64,000 bases of DNA from Epiperipatus broadwayi (Eukaryota > Onychophora > Udeonychophora > Euonychophora > Peripatidae): the NCBI GenBank assembly GCA_028023455.1, contig JAQFVV010006426.1, positions 1,701,023-1,765,022 of the forward strand. The letters are read 5' to 3'. Positions 10,962-20,389 of the stretch are shown here, piece by piece; within the stretch, counting starts at the first letter, position 1; each line of letters opens with the position of its first letter. The notes beneath the pieces were generated by a model. The model made no database searches. It saw nothing but the letters and a program-made list of their open reading frames with translations, and was not told where the DNA came from. A program made the translations under genes and the position numbers.

Positions 10962-11069
10962 ACTCTTTAAGCCACTTCTCCCAAAAATTATTTTTTGTTC
11001 AGAAGTGAGTCTACTCCTTTCAATGAGAATTTGCCTAGTCCAGAGACAGCCTGTGAATATTTTTGATGG

Positions 11070-12299
11070 ATTAGTGTTAGATATTATTATTGTTAATATA
11101 TTTTAAAAGAGAACTTTATTCTGACCAAAAAAAAGGTTACATTGATTTTTTCTGTATACATGTGCTGACATTGGTTGCCAAGATGATTATGTACATAAGT
11201 TTGCTATACTTAAATACATACTCTAGAGGTTTTTACAAATATAACCTGTGCAAGTGATAGATTATATGGAAAAGTTTATATTATTAAATTTACATGGCTG
11301 TAGCTAGAATTTATTGGTACATGAATTTTATTTAAATGGTTTTTAGTATGTTGTATCAATCTTTTTATTTGGTTTTAACTAATACATGTGTATATGGTAC
11401 ATATTTTTAGTTATACATATTATCTGTCATGGCTTGAGAGCCTTTTCATATTGGTTTCCTGTGGGCTTACATATACATCTGTTAAAAACATTGTGTATGT
11501 CCATATCCTGGCTTATCATTGTTTTGTGATATTTACTTTTGTGAAGTCTCTCATTGTCTTTCATAGTACTTAGTTTTATAGATTATGCATTTGCTAGTGA
11601 TTAAGTCTGATAAACTGGTATTTGTGTTTTTAACCAGATTTTACACTTGTGTGGATTTGGTTGACCTATTTTTGAAGCACTTGATTTAAAAAGTGACAGT
11701 GCAATGGTTGATTAGAGATTTAATTGTTGTTTTATGAGTGACCAATGTGCTTAGAACAATATCGGGGTATGTTATTTTATTGTCTCTGTTTTTCAATTGT
11801 GCTAATTTATTGTAAAATATTGATTTTTGTCATCATGTGTTATTGCTAAAAGTAAAGTTCATCATGTATCCCATAATGTAAAGCACAAATTTACTTTATG
11901 AACTGTGGAAGTGAATGGTTTACAACATGATCTCATGATAACCTGGCAGAAGATGGTTGCATGCCAGCATATGTTATGGTATGCTAGATATTTAGTGCAG
12001 AGCAATTGTAAAGAAAGTGTTGCTGTGTCTCTTTGTTCAGAGACATATGTTGCATAAGGAGTCAATTTTATATATTACACATCTGTATCAGAGAAAGTAT
12101 CATGATAGTAAAGTATAGAGATTTTGTATAAAAACACATTGAATATTTGAGTACAAAGGACCATTTTGTGAAACCCCTATGCAGCTGTAGGTTGTGATTT
12201 CAAATATGTGAATAGAGGTGACAAGGGTATGATTGTGATATACCAAAATATAGACTTGCCAATATGAATATTTGCTTGGTTAATTTGGTATTAATATTA
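11070..12299. other. AT-rich intergenic DNA
   Basis: No gene supported. Two short open frames (11388-11573 plus, 11862-12065 minus) have no recognisable domain or repeat partner and are of a length expected by chance. Confidence 0.35.
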
Positions 12300-13080
12300 T
12301 TGTTGTTATAAATATAAAAAAGAAAAAGAAAGTTATAAAATGGTAGATAAAATTGAATACATAAATTAAAAATAAGAATTAATAAAGATACAAATAAAAA
12401 TAAAATAGAAATTATTAATAAAATAAAATTGTATATATAAATAATTGAAAAGACAAATAGAAATTACAATAATAGGTATAAATAAAAAATAAATTAGAAA
12501 GTTGATAGAGATATATTAAACAATAATATTTACTAAGGCAATAAATCTTTAAGCATGTGCACTTAAAAATGCAAAGGTAGGGAGCTTTTGGTTAAGACCT
12601 ATAGAGGTCCCTACCTTCACATTTTCAAGTACACATGCTTAAAGGTTTATTGTCTTAGTAAATATTACTTACATAATCAATGTGCAATAAAATAAATTTA
12701 TAATTAAATAATAATGTAGAATGATAGATGCAATAGAAAAAGAAAAATAAATAAAAAGAAAATAGAAATAATAAAAATAAATAAATAATAATTAGGAAAT
12801 GAGAGAAGTAAAGATATAGAATTAAGAAATCAAATATGTAAAATATGTATTTTTATATGTATATAATATAATTGTTATATGATTATATGTTTAAATGTTG
12901 TAGCTCTCATAAAGACTACAGGACAGCCAAAACTTTTTGGAAAACAAAGAAAGAATTATATATAAAAATTGCATTATAGAGTAGATTAGAAGATTTATAA
13001 AAAATAATATATATGAATATAAAAAGAAAGATGCAAAATAGTAAAAGAGAAGATATAAGAATAAATCTACAGTAAGTATA
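12300..13080. other. C-depleted low-complexity tract
   Basis: The + strand is almost free of C for long stretches (12310-12520 and 12690-13075), being composed of A, T and scattered G. The only normal-composition sequence is the hairpin at 12525-12666 in its middle. No coding potential. Confidence 0.6.
12525..12666. mobile_element. Hairpin MITE, 59-bp arms
   Basis: Near-perfect inverted repeat with arms 12525-12583 and 12608-12666 and a 24-bp loop. The outer ends are AATATTTACTAAGGCAATAA and its near-complement. Part of one arm (CTTAAG..CATGCACTTGAAAA..AGTAGGGACCTCTA) recurs at about 47049-47095, so it is a dispersed element. No ORF. Confidence 0.8.
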
Positions 13081-14029
13081 AATCATAAATTTTATTTTGT
13101 CTGTTTTCTTCTTCTTTTTGTTAAGAGACTATCAGTAGTATTGAGGTTAAACTTGTTATAAGGCATAGGAGCTGTCAGTTAATGTCTCTTTGAAGATCCT
13201 TGCACAGTATTCTTACAAGAAAAAATGGTGCATAAAATCCATGATTTTGGATTTATAAAAATGCTTTATTATTGGCAAGTTTGTTGGCCTTTATAAAGAC
13301 TCATACCAATAAAGGTGATAATGAAATACATGTAATGATTATTAGATTCATCCTTTAACTAGTATACATTTTATTGTGTGTCCAGCTATCAATTGAGTTG
13401 AAATAATACCATATGGGGATTGTCAATGTGTCTTTAAATTGAGTTATGCTCTGCAAGTGAGGCATGCAGTGATTAATATATTTCATATTTTACCATATAG
13501 ATATTTATAGTAGATCTTGAATTAGTTGTATAAAGTTACAATGGAAATTGTGGAGAAAAAGTAAAAGGTGTAGTTTCCTACTACAGTAAATATGGCATAG
13601 AACATGGGAAGGCCAGAAACAACATAGAGAATTTGATAAAAATATAAGTAAAAAATTTAGAATGAAAACATCACAATGAGCGGTTTAGGTGAAAGTTGAA
13701 AGTGATGAACAAAACGTAAATATTTTTTAAGATATATTTTTGTTTCTTGTATGCATAAATGATAGGAATAATAAGGAATGAATTAGTAAAAATATGTTGT
13801 AATGAGAGGAAATTGATATCAGTATAATAAGTAATATACTATGCAAAATAGAAAAAAGATTGAATGCTAGACAGGCAAAGAAATGAAAGAAAGGATTGCT
13901 TTATATATTGAATTTATTATTTAAAACAAAGAGTAGAAAAATATATAATGCAGGCTTGGCAGACAGTATAATTAATATGTTATAGAAAGAGAATCTGGTA
14001 TATTGTTTTAAATATATAGTGTAACTGCA
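13081..14029. other. AT-rich intergenic DNA
   Basis: No ORF, inverted repeat or recognisable homology to other parts of the window was found. Confidence 0.3.
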
Positions 14030-14960
14030 GATAAATCAGATGCCTATCACAATAAATTCTGAATGTAGTTTAGAGTCAAAGGGCATTTAACTTAAAACAA
14101 ATTACATTCAATACATAAATATTGTAAGATCAAAATTATAATATAGTTAGATATAATGGTCTAAATAAGTTTATGTTTAATTTTATTATATTTTTTATAA
14201 GTAACTTTCAAAATGCATGCATATAATGTATAATATTAATTTCTCCAAAATGGTATAGCTGAATGTATTCTAATTAGATTTCAATATAATTATATGATTA
14301 TTTAATATCTCAGAGTAAATATAAACCAAGTATATCAATGTTTATCAATATTATAATCATGTGACTTAATGAAAGAATGGCGATACAATCCTATAAATAA
14401 AAAAATATGATATCCAAGGTTAATTAATAAATAAATATATATTTTATTTACACAAAGATACTCCATACCGAAAATTTCGCTAAACAGATTAATAAACTTT
14501 TTTCATGCTAATTTTGCCTTACTGTAATTATTATTTATTTATATATATATATATTAATTCAAAATATATAATAATGTTATTAATTTAGAATATAAGTGTT
14601 GTATTTATTATTTAAAGCTTTTTATAGGTACATTAAATAATTAAAATATTTCTATGTCAGAAGCAGCATTACTGGATACAATGTTTATCGTATATTTGAT
14701 TTACATAAATGTTAGCAATGGTTATATATTATTGTCACATTTTTATTATGAAATATAAATTTGAAATAAATCATGAAATATATTTTCTCAGGTAGGTGAT
14801 TCATCAAACACTTGAAGACATTTTTACTCTGTCTAAACCTTAAAATATGTTTTCCAATGATTAGTTTCAAAGTATTATGGAAACATATACTTATGCTAAT
14901 GCCAATTTATCAAGTTGCCTAAATAAAAAATGTACATTTACGTGAGCACATGCATATTTT
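14030..14960 (+). repeat. Old dispersed repeat block (matches about 22920-24400)
   Basis: Segments align in the same order to 22920-24400: CACAATAAATTCTGAATGTAG (14049) with CACAATAAATCCTGAATGTAA (22941), TTCTCCAAAATGGTATAGCTG (14241) with a partner near 23775, and TCTAAACCTTAA (14831) with 24281. The alignment is interrupted at about 14963 by the PLE fragment, while the partner continues into ATATAAATGAGTG near 24410. Confidence 0.65.
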
Positions 14961-14962
14961 TG

Positions 14963-15167
14963 CTATAGGTGGAACTTTAACATTTTTTTTTCAAATCAAT
15001 GATTGTAGAACCTCTACAACCATTTTTCTACCTTTTATAACTCTGTGAATGACTTGTGTGACCAAGTCAAAATGTCAGTATATTAATATTAAAAGTTTTT
15101 AACATGGATGAACCCACAAAATATGTTTTTTATATATTTAACTCGTGCAAATCTTCGTTTTAACACA
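14963..15167 (+). mobile_element. PLE family A, short 3'-terminal fragment
   Basis: About 205 bp aligning to the 3' end of the PLE at 59497-62641: GGTGGAACTTTAACATTTTT, then AACCTCTACAACC, the hammerhead-like segment, GGATGAACCCACAAAATATG, and the terminal CTTCGTTTTAACA. It lies inside an older repeat block whose partner at about 24400 lacks it. Its 3' end runs into the microsatellite at 15163-15259. Confidence 0.85.
15043..15076 (+). ncRNA. Degenerate hammerhead-ribozyme-like motif (PLE-A fragment)
   Basis: CTGTGAATGA, then stem CTTG/CAAG around TGTGAC, then AAAATGTC. The layout core-stem II-GAAA-cleavage site matches hammerheads known from PLEs, but CTGTGAA departs from CTGANGA and GAAA reads AAAA. 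Probably inactive. Confidence 0.4.
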
Positions 15168-15177
15168 CACACACACA

Positions 15178-15259
<82 letters not shown>
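15163..15259. repeat. Compound (CA)n(TC)n(CA)n(TA)n microsatellite
   Basis: Runs of CA, TC, CA again, then about 25 TA dinucleotides. It joins the 3' tail of a plus-strand PLE-A fragment to the 3' tail of a minus-strand PLE-B copy. Confidence 0.95.
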
Positions 15260-15262
<3 letters not shown>

Positions 15263-15360
15263 ATTACAAGCATAAAGCTAAACTAGTCAATATAAAATCA
15301 AAACTACCCCAAAACCAAAATTAAACCAGACCAGCATAAAAATAATATTAAAACACAACC

Positions 15361-15395
15361 TAAGGTTTCACTGCTACAAGCAGACTTCTCAAGTG
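15361..15395 (-). ncRNA. Hammerhead-like motif in the inverted PLE-B copy
   Basis: Minus-strand CTTGAGAAG, stem CTGC/GCAG around TTGTA, then TGAAACCTTA, identical in arrangement to 17937-17968 of the main copy. The core does not match the CTGANGA consensus, so activity is doubtful. Confidence 0.35.
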
Positions 15396-15431
15396 TAAAG
15401 AACTACCAAACACTATGCAATATATATAATA

Positions 15432-15740
15432 TTAAAAACTACCCACAAATCCATTCACTTTCCATCCACCCTTAATATTAAAAGAACTCTTAAATAAGTT
15501 AATTGCTTCAGAATAATAAATTTTCAATAATAAAGACTCTTTAATTCTTCTTTTGATTTCATTTCTCTCAAAGAAGACAACCTTAGCTTCATCAAAATCA
15601 ATAGTGTTGGCTGTATCTTTTTCATGGGCATACAAAGCAGAACTAAGATATCTATTTTTAACTCTACTTTTATGAACCTTTATTCTTTCATTTAAACTCA
15701 AACTACTCTGACCTATGTAAACATTCTTCCAAATAAACAA
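15432..15740 (-). pseudogene. PLE-B inverted copy: GIY-YIG endonuclease C-terminus
   Basis: 102 codons nearly identical to 17590-17898 (about 8 differences). YIGQSSLSLNERIKVHKSR holds the YIG half and the conserved Arg. HEKDTANTIDFDEAKVV follows, and KRRIKESLLLKIY carries a candidate catalytic Glu. The preceding GVVYF half lies in another frame (around 15745-15760), exactly as in the main copy. The domain would nick target DNA during Penelope retrotransposition. This partial copy cannot be expressed as a full protein. Confidence 0.85.
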
Positions 15741-16016
15741 GGGATAAAATATACTACACCAGGAATAGTCTTTCTATCAAAAGCTTCTTTTGTATTATTT
15801 AATAAATTATTCAATGTAACACCCCTTTTCCAAGCAATTTTCTTATTTCCAAACAATTTACTATTTCTACACACAATTTTATAAGAAGACAATTTCTATT
15901 GTAAAAAATATGAAAGAAAGTTAAAGTGGTTGTTTGGGAAAGTTAATAAAATTTATTGTAGTGATAAAGGGTAGGGGAATAATGTTTTTGAGGATAGAGT
16001 TGTTAATCTTTCTGAT

Positions 16017-17102
16017 TTGAAGTTAAATGATAGAGAATTAGATATTCTTGGTAAAGGCCCTAATTTTGTTCCATTTCATTCAAAAAATATAGTTTTTGAT
16101 ACAATTTCGTCTATTGAATCTAGTAATTTGAGTGATGAGCAGAAAGTTGGTATTCAATCGATTTTGAATAATAGTTTAAAAAGGAAAGAAAAATTTGTTA
16201 TTAATCCTGCTGAGATTAAACATCTTAAGAATAGGTTAATTGCTAATGATGTAATCATTTCTCATGAAGACAAAGCTGGTAGATTTGTTATTATGAAAGG
16301 AGATGAATTCAAAGAGAAAATGGATAGAGAATTAAATAATGGTAAATATATATTGTTAGATAAAGATCCAGGTAATTTGATTAAAAGAAAATTGATAGAT
16401 ACTATGAAGAAAATGGTTAATTTAAAATTTTTTAATAGAGTAGATTATTTAAAATGCTATCCTAATGATTTTACATCAGCTAAGATGTTTGTGAATATTA
16501 AAACTCATAAAGATGGTTTTCTTTTAAGATTTATTTTTGATTTTACAGGTAGTGTTGTAGAGGGTATTTCTAGATTCTTGAATAATTTTTTAAAACAATT
16601 TGTTGATTTTGGTCAGTACACAGTTTCTTCGTTTTTTGAGGCTTTTGATAAGATTAATAATTTTAAAATGGAAAGTAATTGGGTATTTGGAAGTTTAGAT
16701 ATTGAAAATATGTATCAGTCTGTTACTAGGTTAAGCAGTATTGAAGTTCTTTTGTCTGTATTGATTAAGAAAAGTTCTTTATCAAAAAATAAAATTAAGG
16801 TAATTAAAGATTTGCTTTTGTTATTGGAAGATTCTATGCATTTTACTTATAAAGGTAATTTTTATAAGATTAAGAAAGGGTGGATAATAGGTTATATTAT
16901 TTCTCCTTTAGTATGTTCAGTTTATATTAGTTATATGGAAGAGGAAATTATTATTAAAAAGAATTGTTTATATGTAAAATTATTTGTCAGATATGTTGAT
17001 GATTGTTTATTTGTAGTTGAGAATGATAAATTGATGGAATTTGTGAATGAGTTTAATTGTTTTGATCCTTCTATAAAATTTGTGTTAGAAGGAGGGGGTT
17101 AG
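16017..17102 (+). pseudogene. PLE-B reverse transcriptase
   Basis: 361-codon frame covering the PLE N-terminal block and RT. LKLNDRELDILGKGPNFVPF (residues 2-20) is the conserved region before the RT. DKAGRFVIM (85-93) corresponds to the PADKG block. LDIENMYQS (227-235) is block A with the catalytic Asp. GYIISP (292-297) corresponds to the usual GxPMGSP turn but has diverged. RYVDDCLFV (325-333) carries the catalytic Asp pair. The listed start is a TTG; the frame continues upstream to a TAG at 15972, so the real start is lost. It stops in a run of G where a one-base shift separates it from the next ORF. Function in life: RNA-templated DNA synthesis for the element. Confidence 0.88.
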
Positions 17103-17131
17103 ATTTTGGTAAGTTAAATTTTTTAGATCTT

Positions 17132-17617
17132 TTGGTGATTAGAAATGTAGAAACTAATTGTTTATTGTGCCATTATTTAGTTAAAAATAAAGAATTAAGA
17201 TCTATAATTAAACCTGATAGCTATCAGTCTGTATCTCATAAAGTAGCTGCTTTAAGGAATTATTGTCATAGGAATATTAAATTAAATAATTCTAATGGGG
17301 TAGCTTTGTTTCAGAAATATCAATTTTATAAAGATTACTTGAGTGTTGGATACTCTGATAAATTTGTTAAAGGTAGTAATATTTGTAAGGATGTAAAGGT
17401 TAAAGAAAAATATGATTTTATTTCTTTGCCATTTAAATTGTCTTCTTATAAAATTGTGTGTAGAAATGGTAAATTGTTTGGAAATAAGAAAATTGCTTGG
17501 AAAAGGGGTGTTACATTGAATAATTTATTAAATAATACAAAAGAAGTTTTTGATAGAAAGACTATTCCTGGTGTAGTATATTTTATCCCTTGTTTATTTG
17601 TAAGAAGGTTTACATAG
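17132..17617 (+). pseudogene. PLE-B RT thumb/linker and first half of GIY-YIG
   Basis: Continues the RT in a different frame. Just upstream of the listed start the same frame encodes LDFGKLNFLDLLVIRNVE, the 'LPFLDV' block after the RT palm. It then runs through the linker to IPGVVYFIPC (about residues 146-155), the GIY half of the nuclease, before ending out of frame. The YIG half is in the next ORF. Same protein as the neighbouring ORFs, broken by two shifts. Confidence 0.8.
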
Positions 17618-17898
17618 GTCAGAGTAGTTTGAGTTTAAATGAAAGAATAAAGGTTCATAAAAGTAGAGTTAAAAATAGATGTCTTAGTTCTGCTTTGTAT
17701 GCCCATAAAAAAGATACAGGCCACACTATTGATTTTGATGAAGCTAAGGTTGTCTTCTTTGAGAGAAATGAAATCAAAAGAAGAATTAAAGAGTCTTTAT
17801 TATTGAAAATTTATTATTCTGAAGCAATTAACTTATTTAGGAGTTCTTTTAATATTAAGGGTGGATGGGAAGTGAATGGATTTGTGGGTAGTTTTTAA
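17590..17898 (+). pseudogene. PLE-B GIY-YIG endonuclease C-terminus
   Basis: 102 codons: a Cys in FICKK, VYIGQSSLSLNERIKVH (YIG and conserved Arg), HKKDTGHTIDFDEAK (His-rich finger-like part) and KRRIKESLLLKIYY with a candidate catalytic Glu. It ends FVGSF and a natural stop. Overlaps the previous ORF by 28 bp in another frame. The same break occurs in the inverted copy at 15432-15740, so it predates or was copied with the duplication. Confidence 0.85.
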
Positions 17899-17936
17899 TA
17901 TTATATATATTGCGTAGTTTTTGGTAGTTCTTTACA

Positions 17937-17968
17937 CTTGAGAAGTCTGCTTGTAGCAGTGAAACCTT
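17937..17968 (+). ncRNA. Hammerhead-like motif in PLE-B 3' region
   Basis: CTTGAGAAG, hairpin CTGC-TTGTA-GCAG, then TGAAACCTTA. Position (3' UTR of a PLE) and layout fit the hammerheads reported for Penelope-like elements, but the first core strand is not CTGANGA and the cleavage-site segment is CCTT. Likely degenerate. Confidence 0.4.
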
Positions 17969-18036
17969 AGGTTGTGTTTTAATATTATTTTTATGCTGGT
18001 CTAGTTTAATTTTGGATTTGGGGTAGTTTTGACTTG

Positions 18037-18058
18037 ATATATATATATATATATATAT
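18037..18058. repeat. (TA)n tract at the 3' end of PLE-B
   Basis: About ten TA dinucleotides directly after the PLE-B 3' UTR. Confidence 0.9.
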
Positions 18059-18059
18059 G

Positions 18060-18724
18060 GTAATGCGGTGAAGCTGTTCCTCTTTTTCAATTTATTTTAT
18101 ATATTTTATAACCTTTATTGTTCTTACACTTATTTTCCTTCTTCTAAAAACTTCTACTAAATATAGCATTGAATTGGTCTAATTCGTTTGCTTATCAAAT
18201 GTAGACTTGCATACTTATTAATTATTTATAAACTTAAAACTGTTTCAATGACAGTTTGATAATATACTCAAGCAGAGAGATAGAGTATAACTGATAGATT
18301 AACTATCAATCATATCCATAATCAGATTGAGACTGCACAAACACAAATGTGATTCATTTTTCCTGATCATTGCACTCCTCCATGACTGCTGGACTATACA
18401 AATCTTCCAAAGGCAATTTATTTTTTTGAGATAAATCTCAGGTGCCATCTGATCAAAAAACTTTATATATCCAGAATGCTTTGAATAAAAGACAAAGTAG
18501 TACCCAAAACTTAGAGAATAACCCAGACTAACTCCAACACTATGAGAGTGGAGACCCAGTGCATAACTCAAGAATACATATCCAAATTGCCCAATTTTTT
18601 TAATCATTAAAATGCAGGTAAAGGAAAGAGAACAGACCAAGTAATCTTTAGCAAATATTTTTTATTCCTCTACACATGAACACAAGTACACAAATATTGC
18701 CATTACATATATATCTAACACCAG
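18060..18724. other. Unassigned sequence with a 113-codon minus ORF
   Basis: The minus-strand frame 18299-18640 encodes no recognisable domain. Its composition is slightly less AT-rich than the surroundings and it could be a piece of an unrecognised element. I do not call it a gene. Confidence 0.3.
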
Positions 18725-18726
<2 letters not shown>

Positions 18727-18773
<47 letters not shown>

Positions 18774-18800
18774 AATAATTAATAAATAAATAAATAAATA
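18727..18800. repeat. (TA)n and (TAAA)n microsatellites
   Basis: About 22 TA dinucleotides to 18770, then four to five AATA/TAAA units at 18779-18800. Confidence 0.9.
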
Positions 18801-19777
18801 TTGTTTAGTAAGATCTAATTTATTGCATACTTTTATTATTTTAACATGGGTAATCTCAATAATTTTCCTTCAGATAAGTTAATTTATACCTAATAATGTT
18901 TAGACATTTTCCAATAAAGTTCAATATATTTACCTAGGTTTTCACTTGGATGTGACATTCTTTCTATTTGTGCCATTTTTGGATGATCATCCTTTCATGG
19001 ACTGTCAACTTTTAAGTTTACAATGTTTCTTTCATTCATTGTAGCTGGCCATTTAGTTATGAGCTTCAGTTCCTGGGTTCATATTCTGGAATGTTAGAAT
19101 GGCAATAGGAAAGAATATAAGTGACAGATTCCCACATTATTGGCAATGTATTGATCACAGGAGAGATTTATAGTAATGGAGATTGGGAAATGAAGCCCAG
19201 TCTGACACTCATGTGGTTTTCCTAGCATTTTATGGTGCTATTTAGACCATTATTAATTTTATTGTCCATCACATACTTTCTTAATAAACTGTAGTTTTCT
19301 GCCTCTTGGACTCTTCTTAGATTGTCGATGATGAACTTAAAAAAATAATTCTGCTAAACTCAAACTCATGACAAAACTGCAAGACACTCTTTGAGCAATT
19401 GCTCTCAGTGGATTAACAGATTTTAATCCCTTTTAACTTAAACACAAAAAATGTAATTTCTAAACTATCAAACCTTCCATTTTAATACATGCCCTTTCTC
19501 CTATTGTTTAATTTTATTCATTTTTGCTTTCAGTTGTTTTTTCTTAATTGAATGATTAATCTTATCCTTTATTAGATTAATCTTCCATCTTATCGCCAGG
19601 AATTTTAATTGCATTTCCGCTAATGAGATAGTTTTCAAAGATTACGTGTCATTAATTATTTTATTTTTAATTTAAATTACATTTTATTTCCATTTACTTC
19701 AATCATCATTTTTTTCAATTTATGTTATGTTTTGACACTATAGTCTGTTTCTTTTTTCTGCAACAATTAATTCTTTG
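18801..19777. other. AT-rich intergenic DNA
   Basis: No ORF or repeat recognised. The part from 18960 to 19330 is slightly richer in GC. Confidence 0.3.
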
Positions 19778-20155
19778 TTAGAATTCTATTATTAAAATTA
19801 AAAAGAAGAGAGTGGGCCGTAAATCTTAATTTGAAGTGTAAATCAGATTATCTTTTCCCTACCTTTGCAATTCCATTAATAAAAGCCTTCTAATTTTCTT
19901 CCTTTGTTCTTATCTTATCAATCTATTGTTACTTTAGTGGATTTTAAGTATAATTATGACTCATTAATTCTATTATTAAACATAAAAAGAAAAGACTGGG
20001 TTCTGAATCTTAGTTTAAAGCCTAAATCAGATTATCTTTTTCACACCTTTGCAATTCCATTAATAAAACTCTCCTAATTTTCTTTCTTTGTTTTTATCTT
20101 ATCAATCTACTGTTACATTAGTTTATATTATTGTATTTTAAGGGTAATTATGACT
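19778..20155 (+). repeat. Two-unit tandem duplication, ~186-bp period
   Basis: TTCTATTATTAAAATTAAAAAG near 19783 recurs as TTCTATTATTAAACATAAAAAG near 19969. The units then share TAAATCAGATTATCTTTT, CTTTGCAATTCCATTAATAA and TTATCTTATCAATCTA. Divergence is moderate. No coding potential. Confidence 0.8.
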
Positions 20156-20213
20156 TATGACTAATTTTAAATTCTTCTCTTTCATTTATTTACCGTTTCT
20201 TCCCTTCAACGAA

Positions 20214-20324
20214 CTGTCTTGCGTTGTTAGCCGAGAGGTATCGCAGCCGCCATGCAAGCAAGTTGGTTGCAGACGGTTGTGGGTTCGCGTCCCGGCCGAT
20301 GCTATGACATATGGAAAAAAAAAA
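20214..20324 (+). mobile_element. tRNA-derived SINE, copy 1 (TGC type)
   Basis: A ~105-bp unit with a Pol III type 2 promoter: box A TTAGCCGAGAGGT at 20227-20239 and box B GGTTCGCGTCC at 20282-20292. It starts CTGTCTTGCG and ends GATGCTATGACATATGG plus an oligo-A tail. Start and end are complementary (TGTC.../...GACA), like an acceptor stem. The anticodon-loop position reads TGCAA. No clear target-site duplication. Confidence 0.9.
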
Positions 20325-20389
20325 GTATATATATATACGTGAATGTTATCCTAAATATTGATGAGAGCGTTACAATATCTATAATGACA

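Larger units (their letters stand above)
8250..11060 (-). mobile_element. Non-LTR retrotransposon, LINE copy 2 (5'-truncated, decayed)
   Basis: Minus-strand copy of the same family as 1046-3075 and 35603-41800. From 3' to 5' it includes the C-terminal zinc region (around 8590), RT block 1 and the following segment (9833-10048), and the C-terminal half of the APE endonuclease (10626-10961). It aligns to copy 1 over 8270-10270 at nucleotide level. The frame is broken many times and the RT region is interrupted by a (TA)n tract at about 9592-9680. The 5' border near 11060-11090 is approximate. No target-site duplication identified. Confidence 0.8.
15260..15893 (-). mobile_element. PLE family B, 5'-truncated inverted copy
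   Basis: Inverted duplicate of the last ~630 bp of the plus-strand PLE-B (about 17435-18035). It carries the same GIY-YIG frame, 3' UTR and hammerhead-like motif. Its truncated 5' end meets the 5' end of the main copy near 15893-15896, head to head. Its 3' end extends ~40 bp further than the main copy before the TA tract. Confidence 0.9.
15895..18036 (+). mobile_element. Penelope-like element, family B
   Basis: Plus-strand PLE of about 2.1 kb with N-terminal conserved region, RT, linker and GIY-YIG nuclease, followed by a ~140-bp 3' UTR with a hammerhead-like motif, ending at a (TA)n tract. It starts head to head with an inverted copy of its own 3' end. Frame breaks: TAG at 15972, a shift in the G-run near 17093-17099, and a shift between the two halves of GIY-YIG near 17590. 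The sense strand is conspicuously C-poor. No flanking target-site duplication was established. Confidence 0.9.

Noticed and set aside
1079-18036. CRISPR or prokaryotic operon structure
   Set aside because: Repeats have no regular short spacers and all recognised proteins are eukaryotic retroelement products.
18299-18640. 113-codon minus-strand ORF
   Set aside because: No recognisable domain, no partner elsewhere in the window, no splice or promoter support.
20214-20324. Genuine tRNA gene
   Set aside because: Boxes A and B are present, but shared non-tRNA ends, A-tails and target-site duplications in the sister copies show that it is a SINE.
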